This document shows positions 32,612 to 42,325 of a stretch of DNA of 64,000 nt, piece by piece. A program made the position numbers and the translations under genes. A model generated the notes under the pieces. That model worked only from the letters and a program-made list of their open reading frames with translations, was not told where the DNA came from and made no database searches. This DNA comes from Coix lacryma-jobi var. lacryma-jobi (taxonomy: Eukaryota > Streptophyta > Magnoliopsida > Poales > Poaceae): contig CM019831.1 in the NCBI GenBank assembly GCA_009763385.1, positions 16,580,080 through 16,644,079 of the forward strand. The letters are read 5' to 3'. Each line of letters begins with the position of its first letter. The stretch's first letter is position 1.

Positions 32612-33935
32612 TTATGAGCCAACCAATGATATTGGAATTACTCTTTCTCCACCTGAAGGACAACAAGAGGGGGAGAGTAACAATGGAGGTGTTCATATGG
32701 GATCTATTCTTGTTCCTCCTTCAGTTGGTTCCTATGGGAATAATCCGGTTCATAGTTAGGGGGAGGAAATCAATAACGATAGCGAGAATGGGGGTAATAA
32801 TTCTTGCCATGGAGATATACAAAGTTTTTTGCCTTCTCAAAATAGGGAGTCTCTTATGCACGAGGGCCCAGGTACCAACTCACACTCTCTTAGTCCTAAT
32901 GCTCCATCTAGCACTCTAGAGCAAGGAAATAATCAACTATCTATTCAGCCTCCTCCTGAAAATGATCTACCTATAGCCCTAAGAAAGTCAACTAGATCTT
33001 CCAATATTCTAGCACATTTTAAAGATTATGTTGGTTATAAACATAACATTTCCAATTTTATCTCCTATAAGTGTTGTAGCCCATCCTTCCAGAGTTTTGT
33101 TGCATCTCTTGATTCTATTTCCATACCCACTAACTGGAAATTAGCTAAAGAGGATCCTAAGTGGAAGGAGGCAATGCTGGAAGAGATGAGAGCTTTGGAG
33201 AAGAATAGAACTTGGGAGCTTGTGGATCTACCGCAAGGTAAGCAACCTGTTGGGTGCAAGTGGGTTTTCACCATTAAACATACACCTGAAGGGAAGGTTG
33301 AAAGGTACAAAGCTCGTCTTGTGGCAAAAGGATACACCCAAACTTATGGGATTGATTATGATGAGACCTTTGCACCCGTTGCCAAGATGAATTCGGTAAA
33401 AACTCTTATATCTTGTGTTGTCAACTTGGATTGGGAAATATATCAAATGGATGTAAAAAATGCCTTCCTTCATGGTGACCTTCATGAAGAAGTATATATG
33501 CATATACCACCCAGCTTTGAAACAAGTCAAACAAATGGAAAAGTGCTTCGTTTATGTCGATCTCTATATGGTTTGAAGCAATCCCCAAGGGCTTGGTTTG
33601 ATCGCTTTAGGCAATCAATGCTCAAAAGAGGCTATATTCAAAGTAATGTTGATCATACACTATTCTATAAACATGCTAGAAGTAAGATAGCAATCCTAAT
33701 AGTATATGTGGAGGATATTTTGATTACTGGGGATGACATTGTCGAGATTGTTGATTTGAAGAGATATCTTTCTCAAAAGTTTGAAGTAAAGGATTTGGGG
33801 CAATTGAAATACTTTCTTGGAATTGAAATCTCTCGTGGACCAAAGGGGATGTTTCTATCTCAAAGAAAATATGTGTTGGATCTACTAAAGGAAACTGGAA
33901 TGCTTGCATGTCGTCCTGCAGCCACACCTATTTAG
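32612..33935 (+). pseudogene. Copia 1 integrase end and reverse transcriptase
   Basis: After the Helitron the frame resumes (YEPTNDIGITL), with an early TAG at 32758. The RT follows: WKEAMLEEMRALEKNRTWEL, CKWVFTIKHTPEGKVERYKA, QMDVKNAFLHGDL, LYGLKQSPRAWFDRF. The catalytic YVDD box reads YVED (Glu codon GAG at 33711-33713). The frame ends at TAG 33933-33935, which in the family is a sense codon before QNCRLSKD. Confidence 0.9.
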
Positions 33936-34658
33936 CAAAATTGTCGTTTAAGTAAAGATGTTGGTACTCCAGTGGATAAGGAATGTTTTCAGAGACTGGT
34001 TGGAAGGCTCATATATCTTTCTCACACACGACCTGATATTGCCTTTGCAGTAAGTGTGGTGAGTCAATTTATGCATGATCCCAGATCATCTCATATGGAT
34101 GTCGTTTATCGCATTTTGAGGTATCTTAAGAGTAGCCCAGGGAAGAGTCTTTTATACACTAAACAAGGAAGCCTACAAGTTGAGTGCTACACTGATGCTG
34201 ATTGGGCTGGTTCTTTGGATGATAGACGTTCAACTTCTGGGTACTGTACCTTTGTTGGAGGTAATCTAGTTGCATGGCGAAGCAAAAAGCAAAGTGTTGT
34301 AGCACGGTCTACAGCTGAGGCGGAGTTTCGTGCTATGGCTCATGGTGTGTGTGAGCTATTGTGGCTACGGATTCTTCTAACTGAATTGAGATTGTTGGAG
34401 AGTGGGCCCTTGATGCTATACTGTGACAACAAAGCGGCTATTGATATAGCTAACAATCCTGTTCACCATGATAGAACCAAGCATATTGAGATTGATCGTC
34501 ACTTTATTAAGGAGAAGTTGGATAGAGGAATTATCTGTTTACCTTATGTAAAATCAGCTAGCCAAATAGCTGATATTTTGACTAAAGGGTTACCTGAAAG
34601 GACTTTTTCTTCATTTGATAGCAAGATAGGTCTATATGATGTCTTTGCCCCATCTTGA
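33936..34658 (+). pseudogene. Copia 1 RNase H region
   Basis: Open from 33972: RLVGRLIYLSHTRPDIAFAV, then RNase H motifs YTDADWAGS, RSTSGYCTFVGGNLVAWRSKKQ (E-containing STAEAEFRAM) and DNKAAIDIANNPVHHDRTKH. It ends at a TGA at 34656, followed by the polypurine tract TTGAGGGGGAG and the 3' LTR. Confidence 0.9.
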
Positions 34659-34665
34659 GGGGGAG

Positions 34666-34847
34666 TGTTGGTGTGAGTTGTAAATATAATTAGAATTAGG
34701 GACCAAAATGTAAAAATAGAAAAGAGATAAGAAAGAGTACCTGAGAAGGATCGAGAGTATCGATCCAGTTCTTTCCAGCTACACTGTTCTTCCCCTTCCT
34801 CTCTCATATCCAAAGTTCCTCTCAAATCCATCCATTAATCTCCAACA
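34666..34847 (+). repeat. 3' LTR of Copia 1
   Basis: 182 bp, 5 substitutions from the 5' LTR, followed by TSD GACTG. Confidence 0.95.
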
Positions 34848-34973
34848 GACTGTCTCAGTAAAATAAAAACGTCTGTCTCGGTTAATGCCTACCATTAACC
34901 GAGACAGTTGCATTTTGTAACCATCTGGGTTAACAAATGGGTACTGTCTCGTAAAATCAAATGTATACTAGTG

Positions 34974-35190
34974 CCGTTCTGCACCTGCGGATGCAGACCT
35001 CGCGGTGGCCGCACAGGGACACCGCTACCCACTCCATGGGCTCCATGCCCACCGCGCACGAGCACGACGACGACATGTTGGCGGCGGCGGTGGCTGCTTC
35101 GTCGTCGTCTCCGGCTGATGCAGCTGCTTCCACGTCGATGACGACATGTCTCATCAGGCTACTAGTCCCTGCAGGGCCGGTTTTGGTCAT
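34974..35190 (-). pseudogene. N-terminal part of the ZNF598/HEL2-like RING gene
   Basis: Minus-strand ATG at 35190 (MTKTGPAGTSSLM). After an acidic/Ala-rich stretch comes CAVGMEPMEWVA, then CGHREVCIRRC. This is the first half of the plant HEL2-type RING (usual form C-x-V-C-x-E-P-L-E-W-V-A...CGHREVC-x2-C), with the second Cys changed to Gly. The sequence stops at the CACTA terminus (34973). A donor-like CAG/GTGCAG sits 10 bases earlier, so the insertion may lie just inside an intron. The matching second half is at 14339-14803 on the same strand. The changed Cys and altered spacing suggest a decaying or diverged copy. Confidence 0.7.
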
Positions 35191-35291
35191 GCTTGTGAGC
35201 TTTATTATTACCAAAAAAAAATCGATCGATTGATTGATTGGGATTATTGTTTGAAAAGCGACACGCACGCACGCCGTTTAATTAGTTTTAT

Positions 35292-35494
35292 TAGGGCATG
35301 CACTCCCAATACAAACTTTACTATAGTTTCTATGTTTATTTATTACCTCTCTATTTATTGAACTTTGCTAATGTGGCACTATATATTTATTGAAGAAAGA
35401 GATACAAACTTTACTATAGTTTCTATGTCTATTTATTACCTCTCTATTTATTGAACTTTGCTAATGTGGCACTATATATTTATTGAAGAAAGAG
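35292..35494. repeat. 93-bp tandem duplication in a MITE-like remnant
   Basis: ATACAAACTTTACTATAGTT...TTATTGAAGAAAGAGA is present at 35309-35401 and 35402-35494 with about one difference. The preceding TTAGGGCATGCACTCCCAAT resembles the left end of the PIF element at 38625 (GGGCAGTCCCAATG), so this is probably an internally duplicated relative. Confidence 0.75.
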
Positions 35495-36036
35495 AGGAAA
35501 AAAACAAGAAACCGAGTCTAACTTAAAAACCGAGTCTTCCCTTCGTCCCATGCCGAAGGAACCAGTTCCGTGCGCGTTGGGGAAGACATCGATGGTTTCC
35601 ATGGATCTGGTGTGTCTTTCCCGCGGGACTGAGCTCGCGCGACCCCATCGTTGCCGCAGACTCTCGTCACGCGGCCACCGGAAAGGGTACGATGATGGTG
35701 CCAGACAGAGCGGAGGGTGCGAGGAACAAAGATGGTGGCTTGCGAGAAGAGGAAGGCCTGCGTACTCTCCGCTCTAGCGCCGCCTCCCACGTCGCACGAG
35801 CACCGAGCACCGCCGCCTGCCATCACAGCACGCGCCCGCCCAATACTGCCACTCACCATCGCACCTTCCTGAAGGCCCAGATGGCCGCTGCCGTTGTTGC
35901 CCATGTGCCAACTGCCAAGACAGACATCCGTTCATCAGTGCCTTTCTCCGTTGCCTCAGTCAGTGCTCACTACGCCTATTCTTGTTCGTTGTCCATTATT
36001 TGCAGAAGTATAGTACTCGTACTTCGTACATCAGTA
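35495..36036. other. GC-rich stretch without an identified gene
   Basis: Frames are open on both strands (35518-35904 minus, 35692 onward plus), Arg/Ala/Gly-rich, with no motif I recognise and no supported splice or promoter signals. Confidence 0.4.
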
Positions 36037-37473
36037 CACTACAGCAGAATCAATCTTTGCCGAGTGCTGGCAACACTCGGCAAAAAGCCTTTTGCACTTG
36101 GCGAAGGCTTCGCCGAGTGCCGCACTCGGCGAAGGGCACTCGGCGAAGAAATTATCGGCAAAGAGTTCTTTGCCGAGTGCCAAATATCGGGCACTCGGCG
36201 AAGGATTTGCCGAGTGCTGACATATTTGGCACTCGGCAAAGAAAAAAATGAAAAACCCCCGAAAAAATAGGGAAAAATTTTTATTTAATTGGAGAAGGGG
36301 CCAACTGGACAGCGCCCACTCGTCTCATGACCTCTCGTTCGCGCGGAGCCTCCTCTACCACTGCACTACACACTCATATAGGTTTCATTTCCGTTTCGAT
36401 TACCCATATATTATACAAAACCGTGTGTAACTTGCTTATTTTAGGCCCTAAACGAATTCAAATCAAAAAGTTGTAAACTACAAAGTTTTCTAATTCAAGA
36501 TCTACAGCTTTTATTTTGAAAGTTTTTCCAACCGAGGTCGTTTATAAAAATTTGAATTTCAAATTTTACAATTTGAAACGTAGTTTTCGTTGACAAGATG
36601 ATTTCAAATCAAAAAGTTGTCAACATCAAAGTTTCATAACTTTTCGAGATCTACAACTTTCATTTTGGTCATTTCTCCATCTAAGGTATTTTGAAAATTT
36701 TGAATTTTAAAATTTTCAAATTCGACGCAGTTTTACATAACTAGATGACTTTAAATTAAAAAGTTATCAACTACAAACTTTCATAACTTGTCAAGATCTA
36801 CAAAGTTTATTTTGGTTGTTTGACTATTTGTGCATCTGACATTGTGGTTCTAATATTATTCACAAACATTATATATCACTCTTGTAGTTTTATAAACTAC
36901 CGGAGAGATATATAAGATTTGTGAACGAATTTATTTTAAGTTTGTCAAATGAAGAAATCACCAAAACAAAAATTGTTCATCTTGATAAGTTAACCAACTT
37001 TGTAGTTAAAAACTTTTTCATTTGGATTAATTTACTGCTTCAAAATGTAATTTAAAAACTGGCTTTGCCGAGGATAAAAAAAACACTAGGCAAGCCACGT
37101 GGCACTCGGCAAAGACCCGACCACGTGGCACAGTTCGGGGCCACATTCTTTGCCGAGTGCCACGTGGCTGGCACTCGGCAAAGAGGTGTCTTTGCCGAGT
37201 GCCAGCCACGTGGCACTCGGCAAAGAGCCGACCACGTGGCACAGTTCGAGGCCACATTTTTTGCCGAGTGCCACGTGGCTGGCACTCGGCAAAGAGCCCC
37301 TCTTTGCCGAGTGTCAGCCACGTGGCACTCGGCAAAGCATGCTTTGCCTTGTGTTTGCGCTTTGTCGAATGCCACGTGGCCGGCACTCGACAAAGAGGCT
37401 CTTTGCCCAGTGCCCGAAATTTGGCACTCGGCAAAGCGTCAGGCACTCGGCAAAGATTGATTTTCCCGTAGTG
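36037..37473. mobile_element. CACTA element (1.44 kb), TGCCGAGTGCC family
   Basis: CACTACAGCAGAATCAATCT against the inverted CACTACGGGAAAATCAATCT: about 28 of 31 terminal bases match. TSD is GTA at 36034-36036 and 37474-37476. Subterminal motifs TTTGCCGAGTGCC / GGCACTCGGCAAAG form dense inverted arrays at 36055-36245 and 37065-37460, the right one also containing GCCACGTGGC palindromes. The AT-rich centre has no ORF. The many frames across the arrays are repeat artefacts. Confidence 0.95.
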
Positions 37474-37537
37474 GTACGTGTACCTGTGTGATTGTTACAT
37501 TGATGCTTGCCATAGCAGATCAACTGTTTCTGTGATA

Positions 37538-37629
37538 GTCCCTCCGTCCCTAAATAACTGTCTCTAGAAATCCGTGTTTTCGTCACAGATGATGCTTTCC
37601 GGACGATACTTAAAAAGGGACGGAGAGAG
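37538..37629. mobile_element. Stowaway MITE (92 bp)
   Basis: GTCCCTCCGTCCCTAAATAA against the inverted CTCTCTCCGTCCCTTTTTAA, flanked by TA on both sides (37536-37537, 37630-37631). Confidence 0.8.
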
Positions 37630-38604
37630 TAGCTATTAAATTCTTCTGTACGTAAAAACCATTGTATAAACTATGCATTGTGAAGAATGGTTTCTTGTTG
37701 TGAAGTTTTCGGGATATAGAAACTATGGATAGTTTCTGCACTGAGAGTGCTCAATGCGTATTAATTGTAGTTTCTATCTCTGTTAAATGAGATGCCACAT
37801 AAGCAAAAACGCTGACATGACAGTCTAATTAATGAAGAAAGAGAAAAAACCGTTTCTTATGAGAGAAACCATGTCTACTCTTGAATCGAGGCACAAAGAG
37901 ACTGTAATTTTACCATTGGGAGGAAACTACTCGTTTCTATCGAGATGGGCCTTCCGATGGCTGCGCTGCGCTTGCCCGGCGGGCGCTCTGCTCGTGTGCT
38001 CGCCGCCGCGTGCCCGCTCGTCGGTCACCGCTGGGCAACTGCCTGCGCTTGCTCCCATGATGGCCACAGCGCGTGCTGGCGTGCATAGCCGCCGAGCACC
38101 GACCGCCGCTCGCATGTGCCACCGACACACCATGAGTGCTGGTGTGTTTGGCTGTCGAGTGCCGCTCGCCCGCTCGCCTGCACACCCGCGTGCGCTTGCT
38201 TGCATGCTGGCATGCCTGCTCGTGTTCTAGTCGCCGCCGCATGAGCTTGCCCGCGCCACCGCGCGTGCTGGCGTGCTTGGCCGCAGAGTGCCTGCCGACT
38301 ACCGTGCCATCATCCGCTCACGCTCAGGCCGCTCGCCGTCCGCACAGACCGTGCCGCCACCCGCTCTCAGTTCGCACATGCCGCACCATCGTCACGCGGA
38401 CTACTCGCGTCCGCACCGGCCATGCCGCCGTCGCCCAAGCTGTGCTCCAGGACAAGATCCATTGTGAGGGCCAACACGAGCTCCATGGTGAGGGCCAGCA
38501 TGAGCTCAGGCCAGGCGAGCTTGATTGACGTTCGCTTGCATCCTGCGGCCTCCTCTCCCACTCTACTCTTCTGTGCTTGTGCTTTGTATGTGTTGCCTAC
38601 AATA
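37630..38604. other. Diverged inverted relative of the PIF element at 38625, plus GC-rich DNA
   Basis: 37770-37950 (TAGTTTCTATCTCTGTTAAATG...AAACTACTCGTTTCTATCG) is similar, in opposite orientation, to 39200-39390. 37930-38560 is GC-rich and open in several frames (CGCTCGCCCGCTCGCC-type repeats) with no recognised protein. Confidence 0.5.
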
Positions 38605-39650
38605 CTCCCTCCGTATCGCTTTTAGGGCAGTCCCAATGATAGAAACTACGCACGGTTTCTATGGGGATCATCTAGCAAAAAAAAATTTATAGAAACTATC
38701 CTGCACAGTGGAAGAGTCTTCAAGTAATAAATACCGTCTTTTTTCTCTCTTCTTTCCATCGTTTCTCTCCGTTCGTTCTCATCTAACCAAAATCAGAGAC
38801 AAGGACAGGCAGCAAACGACACCAGAGAAGAAACATATGGCATCAACGAGTATGTCCTGCAGCCGGCACACGAGCGCTCAAACGAGCAGCAAGCCACCGG
38901 CGAGCATGTGCGGCACCGGTGAGCTACGCTGCGGCCGGCATGCGAACGCGGGGACGAGCGAGCACCGGAGCGCAGAGGTACGCACACAGCGGCAGTCGAT
39001 GGAGGCCTATGAGTATGTGCTGCGGCCGGCGAGCGAACGGGCAAGCGCGGCGGCGGCAGACGGGCGAGCGCACTGGCGGCCAGCATGCGAGCGCGGTGAG
39101 CGCACGCCTGCACTTGCACTGCATGAGAGCGAGCGTGAGGAGCTTCCGCGGCGTGACCGACCGGCGTAGATGGCGAGCGCAGCCTTCGCGGACGGCGACC
39201 GCACACGTAGAAACTACTCGTTTCCTCCCAACGCGAAAACGGTCGTTTCTTCGTGCCTCGTTCCTAGCGTAGAGGCCGTTTCCTTCTCAAGAAACGGTTT
39301 CATCAAATTTTCCTCCCTTTCTTCGTTAATTAGGCTGCCACGTCAGATTTTTGCTTAGCTGGCAGAACAATTAATAGAGATAGAAACTATCATTAATGTA
39401 CCATTGGTACTGCCCTTAGATGACGTTTAGGACAGTGACACGGTCTCCAACTTTGATCACATATTTCTTTAAAAATATTTGTTGTAAAGTGGTATATGTA
39501 TATTTTTATGAAAGTACTTTTTAAGACAAATTTATTTATATGGTTTTTATATCTCTAAACTCAATAATTTAAAATTTATTTATGATTTATATTTCCAATG
39601 TTTGACTCAAACTTTGTCCAAAACCTCATCTAAAAGCGATATGGGTGAAG
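38605..39650. mobile_element. Stowaway-type MITE interrupted by a PIF element
   Basis: CTCCCTCCGTATCGCTTTTA at 38605 (after TA) matches the inverted end CTTCACCCATATCGCTTTTA ending at 39650. The interior resumes at 39419 with GATGACGTTTAGGACAGTG, typical of this family. The 38625-39415 stretch is a later insertion. Confidence 0.7.
38625..39415. mobile_element. PIF/Harbinger-type element (791 bp)
   Basis: GGGCAGTCCCAATGATAGAA against the inverted GGGCAGTACCAATGGTACAT, with TSD TTA at 38622-38624 and 39416-39418. The interior is GC-rich (38850-39200) and open in several frames, but shows no transposase motif. Confidence 0.85.
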
Positions 39651-40222
39651 ATGTGTCTTGCGTGGGGAGAAGAGAACTAGCTAGTCCGACACAGATTCGC
39701 GCGCCTGGGAATGGGTCAAGATCCTACCCTAAACCCACTTCGGCTCTAATATTTTAAGGAATGATCCAATCTTGATCCGATCTACTTTTCAATTTTATAT
39801 CCTGATCCAACTTGTTCCTGTTTACCTTAAACTTAGATCCTAGGGCTGGCCCGTAGACTGGCTGCATATCTCAGCCCTTGGATCCTGTGTAGGCAGTTCA
39901 TTCTTCTAGCCCAGGCTTGCAACTTGCTTAATGGCATGCACATGTACAATACTAATGTACATATGGAAGCAATCAAGCAAACTAAATTGCTTCACAGACA
40001 AAATAATAGCAGTACAATGACTTCACACACAATAATTTTTTTTTGAGAAAAAGAATGAGATAATGGCAGTAAAGCTAACAATAGCAAAAGAAGAGAAGGA
40101 TTATACAATAGCTTCACGGACAATAATTTATACAATAGCTTCACGGATAATGGCGCTAATGAAAAAAAGGACTCAACAACATGCTAAGCATAACTCCATC
40201 CTCAAGCCATTGAAAGTTGTGT
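39651..40222. other. Intergenic DNA, nothing recognised
   Basis: AT-rich. ACAATAGCTTCACGGA is repeated near 40106 and 40130. No gene is supported. Confidence 0.5.
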
Positions 40223-40577
40223 GATCCTGAAAGTGCATTCGCCCCCAATGTGGGTTTTGGCTAATTAATGACAATCAAATTAGGGACTCACTAGTTTATA
40301 AAAGCATGTATGCAGGTGTTAGTCCTTTGAAAGATTTGAAACGTTGAAATCTCGTGAACAAAGCACGTAGGATATTTTTGGACAATAAAGATGCCTAGCT
40401 CAAGTGGTAGTTTAAAATTTCAATTTTAAACTTGAGTTGTAGGTAAGCCGGACTATGAAGAGGGTCACAAAGTAAGTTGGCTAGATGTAGAGAAAAGTGC
40501 TCAAATTGACTAACCTTAGTTTGCTTGAGAGACACCGCACAATCATGAACACGTAGAGGGTAATTTCATATGGTCGG

Positions 40578-41365
40578 TGGTACCGACCAGGAGTGGTCGG
40601 TGGTACCGACCACGGCTTCTCTGCGCAGCGCTCAAACACCCTCTCTGTGTTGGTCAAAAATGACCTGGCGGTAGTACCGCCATAACCTCGGTACTACCGC
40701 CCGCGGTGGTACCGACGCAAGGTCGGTAGTAACCTGGTTTTGCAACCCTCTCTGTGTAGAGTTGTTTTTGACCTAGCGGTGGTACCGCCATATCCTCGGT
40801 ACTACCGCCCGCGGTGGTACCGACCCATGGTCGGTAGTTTCCAAGTTTGCAAGGCTCTCTGTCCGCGCTAATTTTGGCCTGGCGGTAGTACCGCCATTAC
40901 CTCGGTAATACCGCCCCCAGTGCTACCGACCCAAGGCCGGGGGTAACCAAGTTTGCAGAGCTCTCTGTGTAGAATTGAAAATGGCTTGGCGGTAGTACCG
41001 CCATAACCTCGGTAGTACCGCCTGCGGTGGTACCGACCGAGGTCGGTAGTATCTTGGTTTCGCGAAGCTCTCTGTGTTGAGTTGTAAATGGCCTGGCGAT
41101 GGTACCGCCATAACCTCGGTACCACCGACCTCGGAGGTACCGACCTTTGGGCGGTAGTTTCCGAGGGACCAAGTCCCTTTGTGAGATGCTCTCTGTTCGC
41201 GGCCAATTTGGCCTGGCGGTAGTACCGCCATAACCTCGGTACTACCGCCCGCGGTGGTACCGACGTGAGGACGGTGGTTGCTTGTTTGGTCAGATTTGGA
41301 TTCTTTCGACCGTTGTGAACTGGTCGGTGGTACCGGCCAGGGGTGGTCGGTGGTACCGACCAGTC
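40578..41365. repeat. GGTACC palindrome array in U3 of the SIRE LTR
   Basis: Six tandem units of about 106 bp, each starting near CTCTCTGTG and containing GGCGGTAGTACCGCC, ACTACCGCCCGCGGTGGTACCGAC and a partner GTCGGTAGT. Flanking copies of GGTCGGTGGTACCGACC lie at 40575-40602 and 41321-41361. The array ends just upstream of the TATA box, so it is a candidate enhancer/regulatory block. The same array is in the 3' LTR (52010-52740). Confidence 0.85.
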
Positions 41366-41380
41366 TCGGGACTGAGGGAG

Positions 41381-41387
41381 TATAAAT
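41381..41387 (+). promoter_or_regulatory. LTR TATA box
   Basis: GAGTATAAATGCC directly after the palindrome array, in the right place for the element's promoter. The 3' LTR copy is at 52754-52760. Confidence 0.6.
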
Positions 41388-42272
41388 GCCTCTCCTCTTC
41401 TCTTTCCACGGTCACCCACTAACTCCATACACTTATTGCTGACCTAACTCGAGACAAACACTCTCCAAGCATTGACTCACCCCTCTCTCTCCCCCTTTGC
41501 TCCTAGATTCATTCCCTTGCGAGATTTGAGCTAGGGAAGTGAGATTCGAGAGTGGGAAGCATCAATCTTCGACTTGAGCACTTGGTTTCCATCTTGCCGG
41601 CTTGCTTTGTGTCTTTTACTCTTGAGCTCTTTGAGCTCTAGCCGGTTAGGTGTTCTTCGTGGTAGCCCGTATTGATTTACTTGTGAGGGCTCCCCGAAGC
41701 GTTTGTATTACCCTGAGATTTCTAGTAGAGATACTCTCGTAGCCTTTGTGGTTGCTTGAGTGAGGCGAGGAGGTGAAATAGACTCCGACCTTTGTGGTCA
41801 CCTCAACAACGAGGAAGTAGGCACTCCTTAGTGGATTGGCCGAACCTCGGGATAAATCGCGTGTCCCGTGTGCTTGTTGTTGTTGTCCCTATTTTCTCTA
41901 CTTCACTTGTTATTGTGTTCTTCGTGTTCTTCCTATCCCTATCTCTTTCTTAGGTTGGGAAGGCTCGATCTACATCAAGGGTAGCAACCAAGGTTTGGTG
42001 AGAGTAGATTTACCATATATCATTCTTAGGAAAGTGGGCTAGAAACTTGTATTATCTTCATAGCTTACATTCATCGGATTTGTAGTTTCTTTTAGGATCC
42101 CGGTTGTGCCGTTTGTTTGTGCTGGTAGTACCGGTGTTTCACACCCGTAGTACCTACCCAAACAAACTGGCCTCTCCGGTTGCTATCTAACTACATCTTA
42201 TAGTTTGTGAAGTTTCAGATAGTCAAAAATCACCTATTCACCCCCCCCTCTAGGCTGATTCGGTCCTTTCAA

Positions 42273-42290
42273 TTGGTATCAGAGCCTAAC
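42273..42290 (+). other. Copia 2 primer-binding site
   Basis: TTGGTATCAGAGCCTAAC directly after the 5' LTR is complementary to the 3' end of initiator methionine tRNA (TGGTATCAGAGC core). Confidence 0.85.
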
Positions 42291-42325
42291 CCTTGTGTTA
42301 GCGCTTCACCGCGTAAGGGAGAATC

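Larger units (their letters stand above)
16147..34847 (+). mobile_element. Copia LTR retrotransposon 1 with four nested insertions
   Basis: Two 182-bp LTRs (16147-16328, 34666-34847) start TGTTGG and end CAACA, with a perfect TSD GACTG (16142-16146, 34848-34852). Domain order is gag, protease, integrase, RT, RNase H, so it is Copia superfamily; the short LTRs suggest the Ale/Retrofit side. The LTRs differ at 5 of 182 positions by my count. The 18.7-kb span is inflated by a hAT MITE, an LTR fragment plus TRIM, a Gypsy element and a Helitron. The coding parts carry stops and frameshifts, so the copy is dead. Confidence 0.95.
15010..34973. mobile_element. CACTA-like element interrupted by a Copia retrotransposon
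   Basis: The right end is clear: ...GTATACTAGTG (inverted CACTAGTATACATTTG), with subterminal TTAACCGAGACAG / CTGTCTCGGTTAA motifs at 34853-34945. On the left, motifs of the same type (TTACCGAGGC, CCGCCTCCGTAAAT, AACCGAGGCGG) occur at 15020-15100 and 16000-16140. The left tip CGCACAGAAATCTTTACC resembles a mutated CACTACAGAAA terminus. If so the TSD is CCG (15007-15009 and 34974-34976), but this is tentative. Without the Copia and its inserts the element is about 1.3 kb. It carries a minisatellite ORF and no transposase. Confidence 0.65.
40228..42271 (+). repeat. 5' LTR of Copia 2
   Basis: 2,044 bp. U3 holds six roughly 106-bp repeats (40635-41300) rich in GGCGGTAGTACCGCC palindromes, then a TATA box (41381). 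Confidence 0.95.

Noticed and set aside
36055..37460. TGCCGAGTGCC/GGCACTCGGCAAAG arrays as a CRISPR-like array or coding repeats
   Set aside because: The repeats alternate in orientation, have irregular spacing and sit at both ends of a TSD-flanked CACTA, so they are subterminal transposase sites. The frames through them are artefacts.
37027..37491. 139-codon minus and 131-codon plus frames
   Set aside because: Entirely inside the CACTA subterminal array.
40868..41428. 186-codon minus frame in the LTR, and its twin at 52466-52801
   Set aside because: It lies within the GGTACC repeat array of both LTRs. Open frames come from repeat units low in stop codons.
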